Notes: generated from the letters alone by a model not told the origin. Shown: positions 1 through 8,887, counted from the first letter of the stretch. The stretch: 64,000 nucleotides of DNA from Pilimelia anulata (GCF_014647895.1 NZ_BMQB01000002.1:310001-374000), one strand, 5' to 3'. Made by a program: numbers and translations.

Positions 1-39
1 GCCGGCCGGTAGGCTGCGGGGGCGCGGGAGGGGGACGGG

Positions 40-684
40 ATGCGGGTGGTGCTCGGCGAGGACCTGGCGCTGCTGCGCGACGGCCTGATCCGGATCCTGC
101 GCGCGCACGACTTCGACGTGGTCGCCGCCGCCGGCACCGGCCCCGAGCTGCTGGCCGCCCTGCTGGAGCACCGCCCCGAGGTGGCGATCGTGGACGTCCG
201 CCTGCCGCCCACCCACACCGACGAGGGCATCCGGACGGCGATCGCCGCCCGGGCCGAGGTGCCGGACCTGCCGGTGCTGGTGCTGTCCCAGTACGTCGAG
301 CGGCTGTACGCGCGCGAGCTGCTCTCGGACCGCCGCGGCGGCGTCGGCTACCTGCTCAAGGACCGGGTCTCGGACATCGCCCAGTTCGTCGACGCGGTCC
401 GCCGGGTGGCCGGCGGCGGCACGGTGATGGACCCCGAGGTGGTGGCGCAGCTCCTCGCCGGCCACCGGCGGGCGGACCCGGTGGCGGCGCTGAGCCCGCG
501 GGAGCGGGAGGTGCTGGCGCTGATGGCCGAGGGGCGGTCGAACGCGGCGATCGGCGAGCGGCTGTTCATCACCGAGAAGGCGGTGGGCAAGCACACGGCG
601 AACATCTTCGCCAAGCTGGGGCTGCCGCCGTCGGAGGACGACAACCGCCGCGTCCTCGCCGTCCTCGCCTACCTCAACGCCTGA
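40..684 (+). CDS. LuxR/NarL-family two-component response regulator
   Basis: A 214-residue DNA-binding response regulator. The N-terminal receiver domain (about residues 1-120) has the acidic pair after strand 1 (GED) and the phosphoacceptor aspartate at D52 in the IVDVRLPP stretch; the receiver lysine lies in YLLKD. The C-terminal LuxR-type helix-turn-helix starts at LSPREREVLALM (about residue 150) and runs through the ITEKAVGKHTANIF recognition helix. Such regulators are phosphorylated by a cognate histidine kinase; none lies downstream, so the partner should be just before the window. The ATG follows a purine-rich GGGAGGGGGAC ribosome site. The regulated genes cannot be deduced from sequence. 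Confidence 0.93.
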   Translation: MRVVLGEDLALLRDGLIRILRAHDFDVVAAAGTGPELLAALLEHRPEVAIVDVRLPPTHTDEGIRTAIAARAEVPDLPVLVLSQYVERLYARELLSDRRGGVGYLLKDRVSDIAQFVDAVRRVAGGGTVMDPEVVAQLLAGHRRADPVAALSPREREVLALMAEGRSNAAIGERLFITEKAVGKHTANIFAKLGLPPSEDDNRRVLAVLAYLNA

Positions 685-1067
685 CCGCCCGCCCGGCCGA
701 AAATGTCCACGGTGGACGGCCCGATGCGGTACGGTGCCCGCATCCCCTCATTCGTAGGGGTAGCGGCCCGCCCGGCGGGTTCGCGCTCGACGAGCCGGCG
801 CCCATCGGGCCGCCGCGCCGCCCGCGCTCCGCGCGGTGCCGCGAGCACTCTCACTCAGGCGATCGGGGCGCTCCCGCGTCGGCCGACGCCTGTTCGCGAT
901 CCCCGCGCGGCGCTCGATTGGCAAGTCGAGGCCGCACATATCCGTACTAAAAGAAGGGAGACATCCATGCGCACGACCGGATGGGCCGGCCCCGGCCGGT
1001 CCGCCGCCTGAAGCGCGGCGCACGACCGCGGCGTCCCGCCGACCACACCCGGCCGCGCGGACGTCCG
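685..1067. other. Intergenic stretch holding only a 14-codon mini-ORF
   Basis: This 383-bp gap lies between the response regulator and a convergent lipoprotein gene. Apart from the mini-ORF at 967-1011 I see no coding potential. The part before the mini-ORF is slightly less GC-rich (around 930-965) and may carry its promoter. Confidence 0.5.
967..1011 (+). CDS. Possible 14-residue peptide with a strong ribosome site
   Basis: A tiny open frame (MRTTGWAGPGRSAA) begins with ATG seven bases after a strong AGAAGGGAG ribosome-binding site, itself preceded by an unusually A-rich stretch for this genome. Nothing on the same strand follows for almost 2 kb, so it is not an obvious leader peptide. It may be a truncated gene relic, a stand-alone small protein or chance. 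No family is recognised. Confidence 0.3.
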   Translation: MRTTGWAGPGRSAA

Positions 1068-1673
1068 CTACTTCTCCTCGCCCTTCGGGCCCTCCTTGGC
1101 GCAGGCCGCGCCCGCGGGCGCGCAGATCGCCACGTAGCTGCCCAGGAACGCCTTGTGCTGCTTGCCCGCCAGGTTGTATGTCACCCAGACGCCCCGCTGC
1201 ACCCCGCGCCCCTGCTTCTCGACCTTGTAGCCGATGAGCACGTGCAGCACCGACGGCTTGCCGGCGGCGGGCGCCGGGATCTCGTAGTTGCCGTCGCCCT
1301 GCAGCCCGCCGAACAGGTCCCAGTCGGCCTTGGACTTGCCCTTCGGCGGCCACTCGGCCATCTCCTCGAAGCCCTTGCCGTTCTGCGCCGGGAACAGCGT
1401 GCGCACGCCCGTGCCGTCGACGGAGACCACGCCCCCCTCCAGCACCGGCTCGACGTCCTCGATGATGATCGGCCCCTTGGCGACCTCGCTGACGGTCAGC
1501 GCGGTGGTGAAGACCGTGCCGACGTCCTTGGTCGTGGCGAACCCGTACGACGACGTGTTGGTCAGCACGTCGTCGCCCACGTCCGGGGAACTCTTCTCGC
1601 TACAGCCGGCCAGGGCGGCGGCGGTGACGGCGGCGGTCGCCGCGGCGGCGACCCAACGGCGGGTGTGTGTCAT
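1068..1673 (-). CDS. Putative exported lipoprotein
   Basis: This 201-residue protein starts with a basic n-region (MTHTRRW), an Ala/Val-rich hydrophobic core and a lipobox LAGC ending at about residue 24, so it should be diacylated on that cysteine and anchored outside the membrane. The mature part has a short Ser/Asp-rich linker and ends in a charged KEGPKGEEK tail; two cysteines (CAPAGAACAK) near the C-terminus could form a disulfide. I do not recognise a family beyond actinobacterial hypothetical lipoprotein. It is monocistronic and convergent with the response regulator. Its promoter should lie in 1674-1946, which has no other gene. Confidence 0.8.
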   Translation of the reverse strand: MTHTRRWVAAAATAAVTAAALAGCSEKSSPDVGDDVLTNTSSYGFATTKDVGTVFTTALTVSEVAKGPIIIEDVEPVLEGGVVSVDGTGVRTLFPAQNGKGFEEMAEWPPKGKSKADWDLFGGLQGDGNYEIPAPAAGKPSVLHVLIGYKVEKQGRGVQRGVWVTYNLAGKQHKAFLGSYVAICAPAGAACAKEGPKGEEK

Positions 1674-1946
1674 GCGAAAGTCCCTTCCCCGGTTCCGCGA
1701 TGCGGGTTCCCAACCTAGCGGTCGGGCATCGATCCCCGTGGTCGGCCGATCGGTGGAGGGATCGACGGGTATCCGGGTGGGTTTCGCCGGTCGGCGTAGG
1801 ACTGATCAGCCCTTACCGCCGCATATGCCACTGGTGCCGCTGGTGATCGGAAAGTGGGACATCACTGATTCAGGCGGAAAACCTCGCGCTGTGCGTACTC
1901 GCCGTAATACGGTCTGCCGACTATGGACGTGCCGGCGCGACCGCGA

Positions 1947-2609
1947 CTACGCGGCCATCGCGGCCCGGGCCAGCCGGGGCAGCGCGCCGCGGCGGGCCGG
2001 CGCCGCGCTGAGCGCGTCGGCCACCAGGGCCTGCACGGCGTACGGGTCGGGGAGCTGCCAGTTCACCTCGGCCGGGCCGACCGACCAGCGCACCGGGCCC
2101 TCCAGCAGCCGGGTCGGCGGGGCGGGCACCCAGGAGCCGCGGGCGTGCAGCAGGACGTCCGGGTGGCCGTCCAGCTCGGGCCGCAGCGGCGCCCCGGCGG
2201 CGACGAAGAACATCCACCGCCCGGTCGGGGTGACGGCCAGCGGCCCGCGCAGCGGCCGCCGGCTCGGGCCGAGGACGTGCCCGTGGACCCGGGCCAGGCT
2301 GAGCACCCACAGCCCCAGGTGCGCCGGTACGTCGAGCACGTCGACCGCACCGCCGGTGGCGATGAGGACGGTCCGCGGCCGGCGCCGCCACCAGCCCTCC
2401 ACCGTGGCCGGGTCGGTGGACGCGCTGGCCTGCCAGGCGTCCAGCGCCGGGTGGCAGGTGTGGATGTGGCAGCCGCTGCGCTCGCAGGTGAACCGGGTGC
2501 CCGTGCGCCAGGCGCCGGGGGTGACGGTCCAGCCGCGCCGGGCGTACCGGGCGGCGGCCCGGCGGAGGCGGACGACATCGATCAGTTGGGCTCCGGGCAT
2601 CGGTTGCAT
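1947..2609 (-). CDS. Stand-alone bifunctional DNA primase/polymerase (prim-pol) N-terminal domain protein
   Basis: The 220-residue product resembles the prim-pol N-terminal domain proteins common in actinobacteria and their plasmids: a start of the type AAARYARRGWTVTPGAW, a Cys/His cluster (CERSGCHIHTCHP, residues about 47-59), DPATVEGWWRRRP, then a GAVDVLDVPAH strand, all in the order expected for the family. It has no C-terminal helicase or replication domain, so it is a short, free-standing version. The ordinary role of full-length relatives is primer synthesis for plasmid or phage replication; the job of chromosomal short forms is unknown. It is transcribed away from the HTH regulator at 2866 across a 256-bp shared control region. 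Confidence 0.72.
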   Translation of the reverse strand: MQPMPGAQLIDVVRLRRAAARYARRGWTVTPGAWRTGTRFTCERSGCHIHTCHPALDAWQASASTDPATVEGWWRRRPRTVLIATGGAVDVLDVPAHLGLWVLSLARVHGHVLGPSRRPLRGPLAVTPTGRWMFFVAAGAPLRPELDGHPDVLLHARGSWVPAPPTRLLEGPVRWSVGPAEVNWQLPDPYAVQALVADALSAAPARRGALPRLARAAMAA

Positions 2610-2865
2610 GAGGCTTTACCCCTTTCGTCACGGGCCCTGGCGCGAACGTCCGCGCCGGCCGTCACCGCCCGCGCGGGTGCTCGTTCCGTTTGGCAGGAAC
2701 GCGGGTGCAACTTGCACCTGTTCTACGAGGATCAACCGGCGCTTGGGCGCACAAGCTGTGCGATTGATGGAAATTGTGCGTAGGTCCACATTTGACAGCC
2801 GAAATTGGGCGCCGTCTGGTAAGGGGGATCCGACGGTCCGCTCGGAGCAGGGGGAGGGCACCGGG

Positions 2866-4095
2866 GTGGAGGAGATGCCGATCGGACGGCGGGTGGCGTA
2901 CTGGCGGGGCCGGCGCAAAATGTCCCAACAGGTCTTCGCCGATCGGCTCGGCAAGTCCAAGAGCTGGGTGGACAAGGTCGAGCGCGGGGTTCGCCGGCTG
3001 GACAAGTTCTCGGTCATCTACGAGATCGCCGACGTCCTCACCGTCGACGCCCAGCTGCTGCTCGGCCGCGAGCCGGAGCGGCGGCCGGACAGCATCAACT
3101 GCATCGACCAGATGGAGGTCGAGGAGATCCGCTCGGCGCTGGAGCGGTACGACCAGATCAGCGCGTTCTTCTACGCCGCGCCCGAGCCGCCCCGGCTGGA
3201 CGAGGTGCGCAAGGCCGTCAGCCACGCCTGGCTGACCTACCAGCACGCCAAGTACGGCGTGCTGGCCCGCGCCCTGCCCCGGCTGCTGCGCGACGCGCAG
3301 ACCGCCGACACCGCGTACGCGCGCACCGACCAGGCCGAGGCCGCGGCGCACCTGCTCGGCCAGGTGTACCAGATCGCCTCCTCGGCGCTGCGCAAGCTGG
3401 GCGAGCACGAGCTGTCCTGGCTCGCCGCCGACCGGTCGATCGCGGTCTCCCAGCGGGCCGGGGACTACCTGCTCGCCGGCATCGCCAGCTACCGGGTCGG
3501 CAGCTCGCTGCTGGCGCTCGGCCGGGCCCGCCCGGCGCTGGAGGTCAACGTCAACATCGCCAACCGGCTGGCCACCGGCGACCTCGGCGAGGCCACCCCC
3601 GAGCGGCTCAGCGTGTACGGCATGCTGCTGCTCAACGGCGCCATGGCCGCCGCCCGGATCGGGTGCAGCGCCACCGTCCGGGACCTCATCGCCGGCGCCG
3701 AGGAGGCCGCCACCCAGCTCGGCGGCGACCACAACCACTACTGGACCTGCTTCGGCCCGACCAACGTCCAACTGCACAAGGCCGCGGCCGCGGTCGAGCT
3801 GGGCGAGGGCCGGGTGGCCGTGGCCACGCACGAGGCGATCGACCCGCAGGGCTTCGCCGCGCTGCTGCCCGAGCGCCGCGCGCACCACTTCATCGACGTC
3901 GCCCGCGCCTACACCCAGGTGGGTGACGTCGAGAAGGCCAGCGAGCTGCTGCTGGAAGGCGATAGGTTGGCACCGGCGGAAATCCGGTGCCGGCCGGCCG
4001 CGCACGAGGTCCTCACCGACGTGCTGCGGCGCACCCGCGGCGCGCCCTCGGCGCCGATCGCGGAGCTGGCGGAGAACATGGGGGTGGGCGTGTGA
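2866..4095 (+). CDS. XRE-family HTH regulator with TPR-like C-terminal region
   Basis: A 409-residue regulator. Residues about 5-70 form an XRE-type helix-turn-helix (MSQQVFADRLGKSKSWVDKV is the core). The rest is an all-helical array of TPR-like repeats, the arrangement seen in many actinobacterial regulators that sense a ligand or peptide through the repeat domain. I chose the GTG at 2866 because GGGGGAGGG lies 8-9 bases upstream and relatives commonly begin V/M-E-E before PIGRRVAYWRG; an ATG at 2875 is the alternative. The stop is 16 bp before the flavoprotein gene, so the two are probably co-transcribed. It is divergent from the prim-pol gene. Confidence 0.85.
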   Translation: MEEMPIGRRVAYWRGRRKMSQQVFADRLGKSKSWVDKVERGVRRLDKFSVIYEIADVLTVDAQLLLGREPERRPDSINCIDQMEVEEIRSALERYDQISAFFYAAPEPPRLDEVRKAVSHAWLTYQHAKYGVLARALPRLLRDAQTADTAYARTDQAEAAAHLLGQVYQIASSALRKLGEHELSWLAADRSIAVSQRAGDYLLAGIASYRVGSSLLALGRARPALEVNVNIANRLATGDLGEATPERLSVYGMLLLNGAMAAARIGCSATVRDLIAGAEEAATQLGGDHNHYWTCFGPTNVQLHKAAAAVELGEGRVAVATHEAIDPQGFAALLPERRAHHFIDVARAYTQVGDVEKASELLLEGDRLAPAEIRCRPAAHEVLTDVLRRTRGAPSAPIAELAENMGVGV

Positions 4096-4111
4096 GCGGA
4101 GGCGTACGGCG

Positions 4112-4669
4112 ATGAGCCCGCCGCTCACCCTGTACGCCCTGGTCTGCGCCGCCCTGCCGGCCGGCGACGTCGGCGTGCTCGTCGACCACGCCGCCCGCAC
4201 CGGCTGGCGGACCTGCGTGGTCACCACGCCGCAGGCCCGCGACTTCGTCGACGTGCCCGAGCTGGAGAAGCGCACCGGGTACCCGGTCCGGTCCAGCTAC
4301 AAGCACCCGGCCGAGGACGACGTGCACCCGCCGCCGGACGCGCTCGTGCTCGCCCCGGCCACGTTCAACACCATCAACAAATGGCGGGTCGGGATCACCG
4401 ACACGCTGGTCCTCGGCCTGCTCACCGAGCAGCTCGGCCTGGGCCGCCCGGTCATCGCCGCGCCGTTCACCAACCGGGCCATGGCCACCCACCCGGCGTA
4501 CGGCGAGAGCCTCGCGCTGCTCGCCGAGTGGGGGGTCACGGTGGTGCAGGAGGAGGGGTCGCTGGCCAACCCCGGCGCCGCCGACCCGGCCGGCTTCCCG
4601 TGGGCCGGGGTGTGCGCGGCACTCGACCGGGTCCGGGCACAGACCGCGCATACCGTACCGGCTTGGTAA
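4112..4669 (+). CDS. Flavoprotein (HFCD / PPC-decarboxylase-like family)
   Basis: This 185-residue protein has the features of the homo-oligomeric flavin-containing Cys decarboxylase fold: an N-terminal Rossmann-like strand (LYALVCAALP), an APATFNTINKWRVG segment (about residues 75-90) typical of flavin-binding members, and a conserved Asn/Pro-rich region (APFTNRAMATHP) after it. Family members bind FMN and act in decarboxylation or redox steps, e.g. in coenzyme A or peptide maturation; the substrate here is unknown. It follows the HTH regulator by 16 bp and likely shares its transcript, a pairing often seen in actinobacteria. ATG 4112 is the first start after the regulator stop. Confidence 0.75.
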   Translation: MSPPLTLYALVCAALPAGDVGVLVDHAARTGWRTCVVTTPQARDFVDVPELEKRTGYPVRSSYKHPAEDDVHPPPDALVLAPATFNTINKWRVGITDTLVLGLLTEQLGLGRPVIAAPFTNRAMATHPAYGESLALLAEWGVTVVQEEGSLANPGAADPAGFPWAGVCAALDRVRAQTAHTVPAW

Positions 4670-4679
4670 CCTCGCGCCC

Positions 4680-5540
4680 GTGCCGCAGAGCCCGCAGCCG
4701 GACCACCCGCCCACCGTCGCCGACATCGTCGCCGCCCTCGACGCCCGGTACCCGCGCGCCTGGGCGCAGGACTGGGACCGGGTCGGCCCGGTCCTCGGCG
4801 AGCCCGCCGCGCCCGTCCGCCGGGTGCTGTGCGTCGTCGACTGCGTACCGGAGACCGTCGCCGAGGCGTTCGCCGCGGACGCCGACCTGATCGTCGCCCA
4901 CCACCCGCTGCTGCTGCGCGGGGTCAGCACGCTGGACCCCGGCACGTACAAGGGCCGGATCGTGCACGACCTGATCCGCCGCGGCGTCGCCCTGTACGTC
5001 GCCCACACCAACGCCGACATCGCGAACCCGGGCGTGTCCGACGCGCTCGCCGCCCGGCTCGGCCTCACCGCCCTGCGCCCGCTCGCCCCCGCCGAGGGCG
5101 CCGCGGCCGGCGGCGGGCGGGGGATCGGCCGGGTCGGCGCGCTGCCCGCCCCGATGCCGCTGCGCGACCTCACCGCGTACGCTGCTGCCCGGCTCCCGGC
5201 GACGGCGTGGGGCGTCCGCGCCGCCGGCGACCCCGACCGCGTCGTCGCGACCGTCGCGGTCAGCGGCGGCGCCGGCGACGGCTACCTCGGCGCCGCCCGG
5301 GCCGCCGGCGCCGACGCGTTCCTCACCGCGGACCTGCGCCACCACCCGGCCGGCGAGCACCTCGCCGACGGGGGACCCGCCCTGCTCGACGCCGCACACT
5401 GGGCCACCGAGCGCCCCTGGCTGGACGATGTCGCCGCGTACCTGCGCGACGCCCTGCCGGTCGCCGTGACCGTGTCCGACCTCGACACCGACCCGTGGAC
5501 CCTCCACCACGCCAGCCCCGTCGCGAAGGAGAAACCGTGA
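4680..5540 (+). CDS. Nif3-like dinuclear metal-centre protein
   Basis: The 286-residue protein is a Nif3/YqfO family member. Metal ligands are visible: the histidine pair H74-H75 in IVAHHPLLL, H109 in AHTNADI, and the C-terminal DAAHWATE segment that supplies a further His and Glu. Family members form toroidal hexamers with a two-metal site; the reaction is not firmly known, and some relatives are annotated as GTP cyclohydrolase I type 2. It is the first gene of a conserved three-gene operon (Nif3, zinc-ribbon protein, RNase H-phosphatase), the same order as Rv2230c-Rv2229c-Rv2228c in M. tuberculosis. It starts at GTG 4680, 10 bp after the flavoprotein, and overlaps the next gene by 4 bp. Confidence 0.9.
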   Translation: MPQSPQPDHPPTVADIVAALDARYPRAWAQDWDRVGPVLGEPAAPVRRVLCVVDCVPETVAEAFAADADLIVAHHPLLLRGVSTLDPGTYKGRIVHDLIRRGVALYVAHTNADIANPGVSDALAARLGLTALRPLAPAEGAAAGGGRGIGRVGALPAPMPLRDLTAYAAARLPATAWGVRAAGDPDRVVATVAVSGGAGDGYLGAARAAGADAFLTADLRHHPAGEHLADGGPALLDAAHWATERPWLDDVAAYLRDALPVAVTVSDLDTDPWTLHHASPVAKEKP

Positions 5541-6277
5541 AGGCAGCACCGGCCGCCCAGCTCCGCCTGCTCGACCTGCAGGCAGTCGACACCACGCTGG
5601 CCCAGCTCGCGCACCGCCGCAGGACCCTGCCCGAGCACGCCGAGCTGGACGCGCTCGCGCTGCGCGTGTCCAAGCAGGAGGACGAGCGGGTCCGTGCCGC
5701 GGTCGTGGTCGACGACCTGGACCGCGACATCAGCCGGCTGGAGACCGACATCGAGCAGGTCCGGGCCCGCAAGACCAAGGACGAGCAGCGGCTCGACGGC
5801 ACCGGCCTGCCCGTCCGCGAGGTCACCGCGCTGGAGCACGAGGTCGCCTCGCTCAAGCGCCGGCAGACCGAGCTGGAGGACAGCGAGCTGGAGCTGATGG
5901 AGCAGCGGGAGACCGCGCAGGCCGCCCTCGACGCCATCACCGCCGAGCTGGCCGGCAGCCGGTCCGAGCGGGAGGCCGCCGAGCTGCGCCGCGACGGGGC
6001 GTTGGCCGCGATCGACAAGGACGAGCAGTTCCAGCGGACCGCCCGCGGTCCGATCGCCGCCGGCGTGCCGGCGGACCTGCTGGCGCTGTACGACAAGGTG
6101 CGGGACCTGGCCGGCGGCCTGGCGGCCGCGCCGATCCGGGCGGGCCGCTGCGGCGGCTGCCGGATCGAGTTCTCCGGCGGCGAGAAGGCCCGCATCCAGA
6201 GCCTCGCCCCCGACGAGATCATCCGCTGCGAGGACTGCCGCCGGATCATGGTCCGCACCCCGGAGTCCGGCCTGTGA
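5537..6277 (+). CDS. Coiled-coil protein with C4-type zinc ribbon
   Basis: A 246-residue protein. Residues about 5-175 are a long, charged heptad-rich coiled coil (for example EVASLKRRQTELEDSELEL), followed by a C-terminal C4 zinc ribbon with knuckles CGGC and CEDC. It matches the actinobacterial zf-RING_7 family (Rv2229c type). The function is unproven; relatives are proposed to bind nucleic acid or act as adaptors. The GTG start at 5537 overlaps the Nif3 stop as GTGA, and its own stop overlaps the start of the RNase H-phosphatase gene, so all three should be translationally coupled. Confidence 0.9.
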   Translation: MKAAPAAQLRLLDLQAVDTTLAQLAHRRRTLPEHAELDALALRVSKQEDERVRAAVVVDDLDRDISRLETDIEQVRARKTKDEQRLDGTGLPVREVTALEHEVASLKRRQTELEDSELELMEQRETAQAALDAITAELAGSRSEREAAELRRDGALAAIDKDEQFQRTARGPIAAGVPADLLALYDKVRDLAGGLAAAPIRAGRCGGCRIEFSGGEKARIQSLAPDEIIRCEDCRRIMVRTPESGL

Positions 6278-7554
6278 AACGCCTGCGCGTCATCGTCGAG
6301 GCCGACGGCGGCTCCCGCGGCAACCCCGGCCCCGCCGGCTACGGCGCGGTGGTCCGGGAGGCCGGCACCGGCGAGATCCTGCTGGAGCGCGCCGAGGCCA
6401 TCGGCATCGCCACCAACAACGTCGCCGAGTACTCCGGCCTCATCGCCGGCCTGCGGGCCGCCGCCGACCTGGGCGCGGTCGAGGTCGAGGTCCGGATGGA
6501 CTCCAAGCTCGTCGTCGAGCAGATGAACGGCCGCTGGCAGATCAAGCACCCCGGCCTGCGGCCGCTGGCGGCGGAGGCGGCGGCGCTGGTCCGCCGGTTC
6601 GACTCGGTGGCGTTCGGCTGGATCCCGCGCGCCCGCAACACCGACGCCGACCGCCTGGCCAACGAGGCCATGGACGCCGCCGCCGGCAAGCCCCCGAAAG
6701 CCCGCCGGGACCCGGGACCCGCCCTGTTCGACGAGCCGCCGCCGGGTCCGGTCGGGGCGGTCGGCGGCGGGGTTGTCGGTCGGACGGCGGGCGGCCGGGG
6801 CGGGTCCGGCGCGGCGGGCGCCGGGCAGTCGGGTGCGGCGTGGACGGGCGCGGCGCGGGCTGGCCGGTCGGGCGGGTCCGCGGCGCGGCCGGCCGTCGAC
6901 CCGAGCGTGGTGGCCGGGGCGGGGGAGCGGCTGCGGCTGATCCTCGTCCGGCACGGCGAGACCGACCGGACCCGCCAGCGCCGGTACGCCGGCCGCACCG
7001 ACTCGCTGCTCACCGCGCACGGCCGCGCCCAGGCCAAGGCGGTCGCCGCCCGGATCGCCGAGCTGGCCCCCGACCTGACCGCCGTCCGGACGTCCCCGCT
7101 GTCCCGCTGCGCCGCCACCGCCGAGGCGATCGCCGCCGCGGCCGGCGGCGTCCCGGTGAAGGTGGAGCCGGACCTGGTCGAATGCGACTTCGGCGACTGG
7201 GACGGCCTGACCTACGCCCAGGTCCGCGAGCGCTGGGCCGACCTGCACGACCGCTGGCTCGCCGCCACCGACGTCGCCCCGCCGCACGGCGAGACGTTCG
7301 CCGACGTCGGCCGCCGGGTGGGCCGGCTGGTCGACCGGCTGCGCGCCGACCACCCGACGGGGACGGTGGTGCTGGTCAGCCACGTGTCCCCGCTGAAGCT
7401 GATCCTCCGCGACGCGCTGGGTGCCACGGACGCCCTGCTGCACCGGCTGTACCTGGACCCGGCCGGGGTGTCGGTGATCGACACGTGGCCGGACGGCGGG
7501 ATCGCGGTCCGCACCGTCAACGACACCGCCCATCTGCCCCCGACCCCGGCCTGA
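6274..7554 (+). CDS. Bifunctional RNase HI / histidine-phosphatase fusion
   Basis: The 426-residue fusion has an N-terminal type I RNase H domain (about 1-140) with the acidic residues visible as D in EADGGSRGNPGP, E in NNVAEYSG, D in RMDSKL and D in NTDADRLAN. A Gly/Ala/Arg-rich linker (about 150-220) leads to a C-terminal histidine-phosphatase domain with the catalytic LVRHGETD motif, ECDFGDWDG and the second histidine in LVSHVSP. The mycobacterial homologue Rv2228c combines RNase HI with an alpha-ribazole-phosphatase-like activity that can serve cobalamin synthesis. Here it would remove RNA from RNA-DNA hybrids in the cytoplasm and dephosphorylate a small phosphoester. It overlaps the zinc-ribbon gene by 4 bp. 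Confidence 0.93.
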   Translation: MKRLRVIVEADGGSRGNPGPAGYGAVVREAGTGEILLERAEAIGIATNNVAEYSGLIAGLRAAADLGAVEVEVRMDSKLVVEQMNGRWQIKHPGLRPLAAEAAALVRRFDSVAFGWIPRARNTDADRLANEAMDAAAGKPPKARRDPGPALFDEPPPGPVGAVGGGVVGRTAGGRGGSGAAGAGQSGAAWTGAARAGRSGGSAARPAVDPSVVAGAGERLRLILVRHGETDRTRQRRYAGRTDSLLTAHGRAQAKAVAARIAELAPDLTAVRTSPLSRCAATAEAIAAAAGGVPVKVEPDLVECDFGDWDGLTYAQVRERWADLHDRWLAATDVAPPHGETFADVGRRVGRLVDRLRADHPTGTVVLVSHVSPLKLILRDALGATDALLHRLYLDPAGVSVIDTWPDGGIAVRTVNDTAHLPPTPA

Positions 7555-7561
7555 CACCACC

Positions 7562-7584
7562 GGCCCGACCCGCATTGTCGGGCC
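7562..7584. terminator. Hairpin between convergent genes
   Basis: An 8-bp perfect inverted repeat (GGCCCGAC / GTCGGGCC) with a 7-base loop lies 8 bp after the RNase H-phosphatase stop and ahead of the convergent secreted-protein gene. There is no T-tract, which is usual for actinobacterial terminators. Confidence 0.5.
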
Positions 7585-7687
7585 CGACGCGCGTCGTCCG
7601 GTCCGGTGCGGGCCGGGTCCGGCGTTCTCGCGGTGGCGGGTCCCGGCCGGGGTGCCGCGGTGCGGCCGGGCCCGCCCGCCGCGGGGG

Positions 7688-8056
7688 TCAGGTGGTGATG
7701 GCGATGAAGGCGGTGCCGAAGCTGCCGTTGTTGCGGGCGCAGAACTCGTAGTGCCCCGGCCCCCGCCACCCCGGCAGCCCCGGCCGCAGTTCGACGGCGA
7801 ACGCCGCCACCTGCATCCCGGACCCGGCGACCTGCTGGTTGGCGTACCGGAGCTGGAAGTTCGCCCCCGGCCCGGTCACGATCCGCCCCTCGCCCCGGAC
7901 GGAGCCGGTGGCGTACCCGCCGACGCACTGCAGGCCGTACCCCGGCCCGACCGGCACGGTGCCGGCGGCGGCGCTCGCCGCACCCGGCACGCCGAGCACG
8001 ACGGCCGCGGCGGCGGCGGTGATCCCGGCGGCGCGCCGGGCGATGCTGCTCCTCAT
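7688..8056 (-). CDS. Small secreted protein of unknown function
   Basis: A 122-residue protein with a clear Sec signal peptide (MRSSIARRAAG, hydrophobic Ala/Val core, cleavage near ASAAAG at about residue 30). The mature domain is about 90 residues with two cysteines (QCVGG and EFCARN) that probably form a disulfide, and a beta-rich composition. I recognise no family. It is monocistronic, with a GGGGGACC ribosome site before the ATG. Confidence 0.75.
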   Translation of the reverse strand: MRSSIARRAAGITAAAAAVVLGVPGAASAAAGTVPVGPGYGLQCVGGYATGSVRGEGRIVTGPGANFQLRYANQQVAGSGMQVAAFAVELRPGLPGWRGPGHYEFCARNNGSFGTAFIAITT

Positions 8057-8149
8057 GGTGGTCCCCCTCTGCTGGCCTTGCGGACCACCCGAAACTACGA
8101 ACGGCGCGGGTTCACCCTCGATACCGTTCGCGGTCCGTTCCGTGCCCGA

Positions 8150-8887
8150 TCACCGCCCGATGCGGTCGACCAGCAGGGCGAGGCCGGCGACGGTACCGAA
8201 GATCACGATCGCGACCCGCAGCACCCGCACCGGCAGCACCCGCGCGACCCGCGCGCCCAGGTACCCGCCCAGCGTGCCGGCCGGGGCGAGGACGGCGACA
8301 TGCACCCAGTTCACGGGTCCGAAAACGGCGAAAACGACCACCGTCACGGCCGCGATGACCGCCTGGAACACGGCCTTGCCGACGTTGATCCGGTGCAACG
8401 ATTCGACGGTGGTCAGCGCGAGAACCGCGATGAGCAGCAGCCCGACGGCGGCCCCGAAGTACCCGCCGTACACGGCGGTGAGGAACAGCGCGACGTGCGC
8501 GGCGGCCGGGTGCGGGGTGCGGGTGGACAGGGCCCGCAGCCGATCCTGGAGGGCGATGGCGGCGGTGGCGGCGAGGACGAGGATGGGCGCGGCCAGGGCG
8601 AACGCCGCGGCCGGGGTGAGCAGGAGGAGCGCGCAGCCGGCGAGGGTACCGGCGACGACGGTCGGCACTAGGCGGCGCAGGTGGGTCTGGCCGACCAGTT
8701 CGGCGCGGCCGCTGGCGATGGCCGGGAGGTAGCCGGGGAAGAGGGCGACGGAGTTGGTGACGTTGGCGGTGATGGGCGGGGAGCCCAGCGCGATCATCGT
8801 GGGGAAGAGGACCAGGCCACCGCCACCGGCGACGGCGTTGATCGCGCCGGCGGCGAGCGCCGCGACCGCCATCACCACCCACTCCAT
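8150..8887 (-). CDS. TauE/SafE-family membrane permease
   Basis: The 245-residue integral membrane protein has the glycine-rich opening of the TauE/SafE (DUF81) family, AGAINAVAGGGGLVLFPTM, then further hydrophobic segments, about seven or eight in all, including ALAAPILVLAATAAIAL and AIVIFGTVAGLALLVDRIG. Members export or import small sulfur- or carbon-containing organic anions such as sulfite or sulfoacetate; the substrate here is unknown. It is a single gene upstream of and divergent from rnpB. Confidence 0.88.
   Translation of the reverse strand: MEWVVMAVAALAAGAINAVAGGGGLVLFPTMIALGSPPITANVTNSVALFPGYLPAIASGRAELVGQTHLRRLVPTVVAGTLAGCALLLLTPAAAFALAAPILVLAATAAIALQDRLRALSTRTPHPAAAHVALFLTAVYGGYFGAAVGLLLIAVLALTTVESLHRINVGKAVFQAVIAAVTVVVFAVFGPVNWVHVAVLAPAGTLGGYLGARVARVLPVRVLRVAIVIFGTVAGLALLVDRIGR

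Noticed and set aside
2662..4275. 537-codon minus-strand frame opposite the HTH regulator
   Set aside because: Low-complexity Arg/Val/Gly sequence overlapping a well-supported gene in full.
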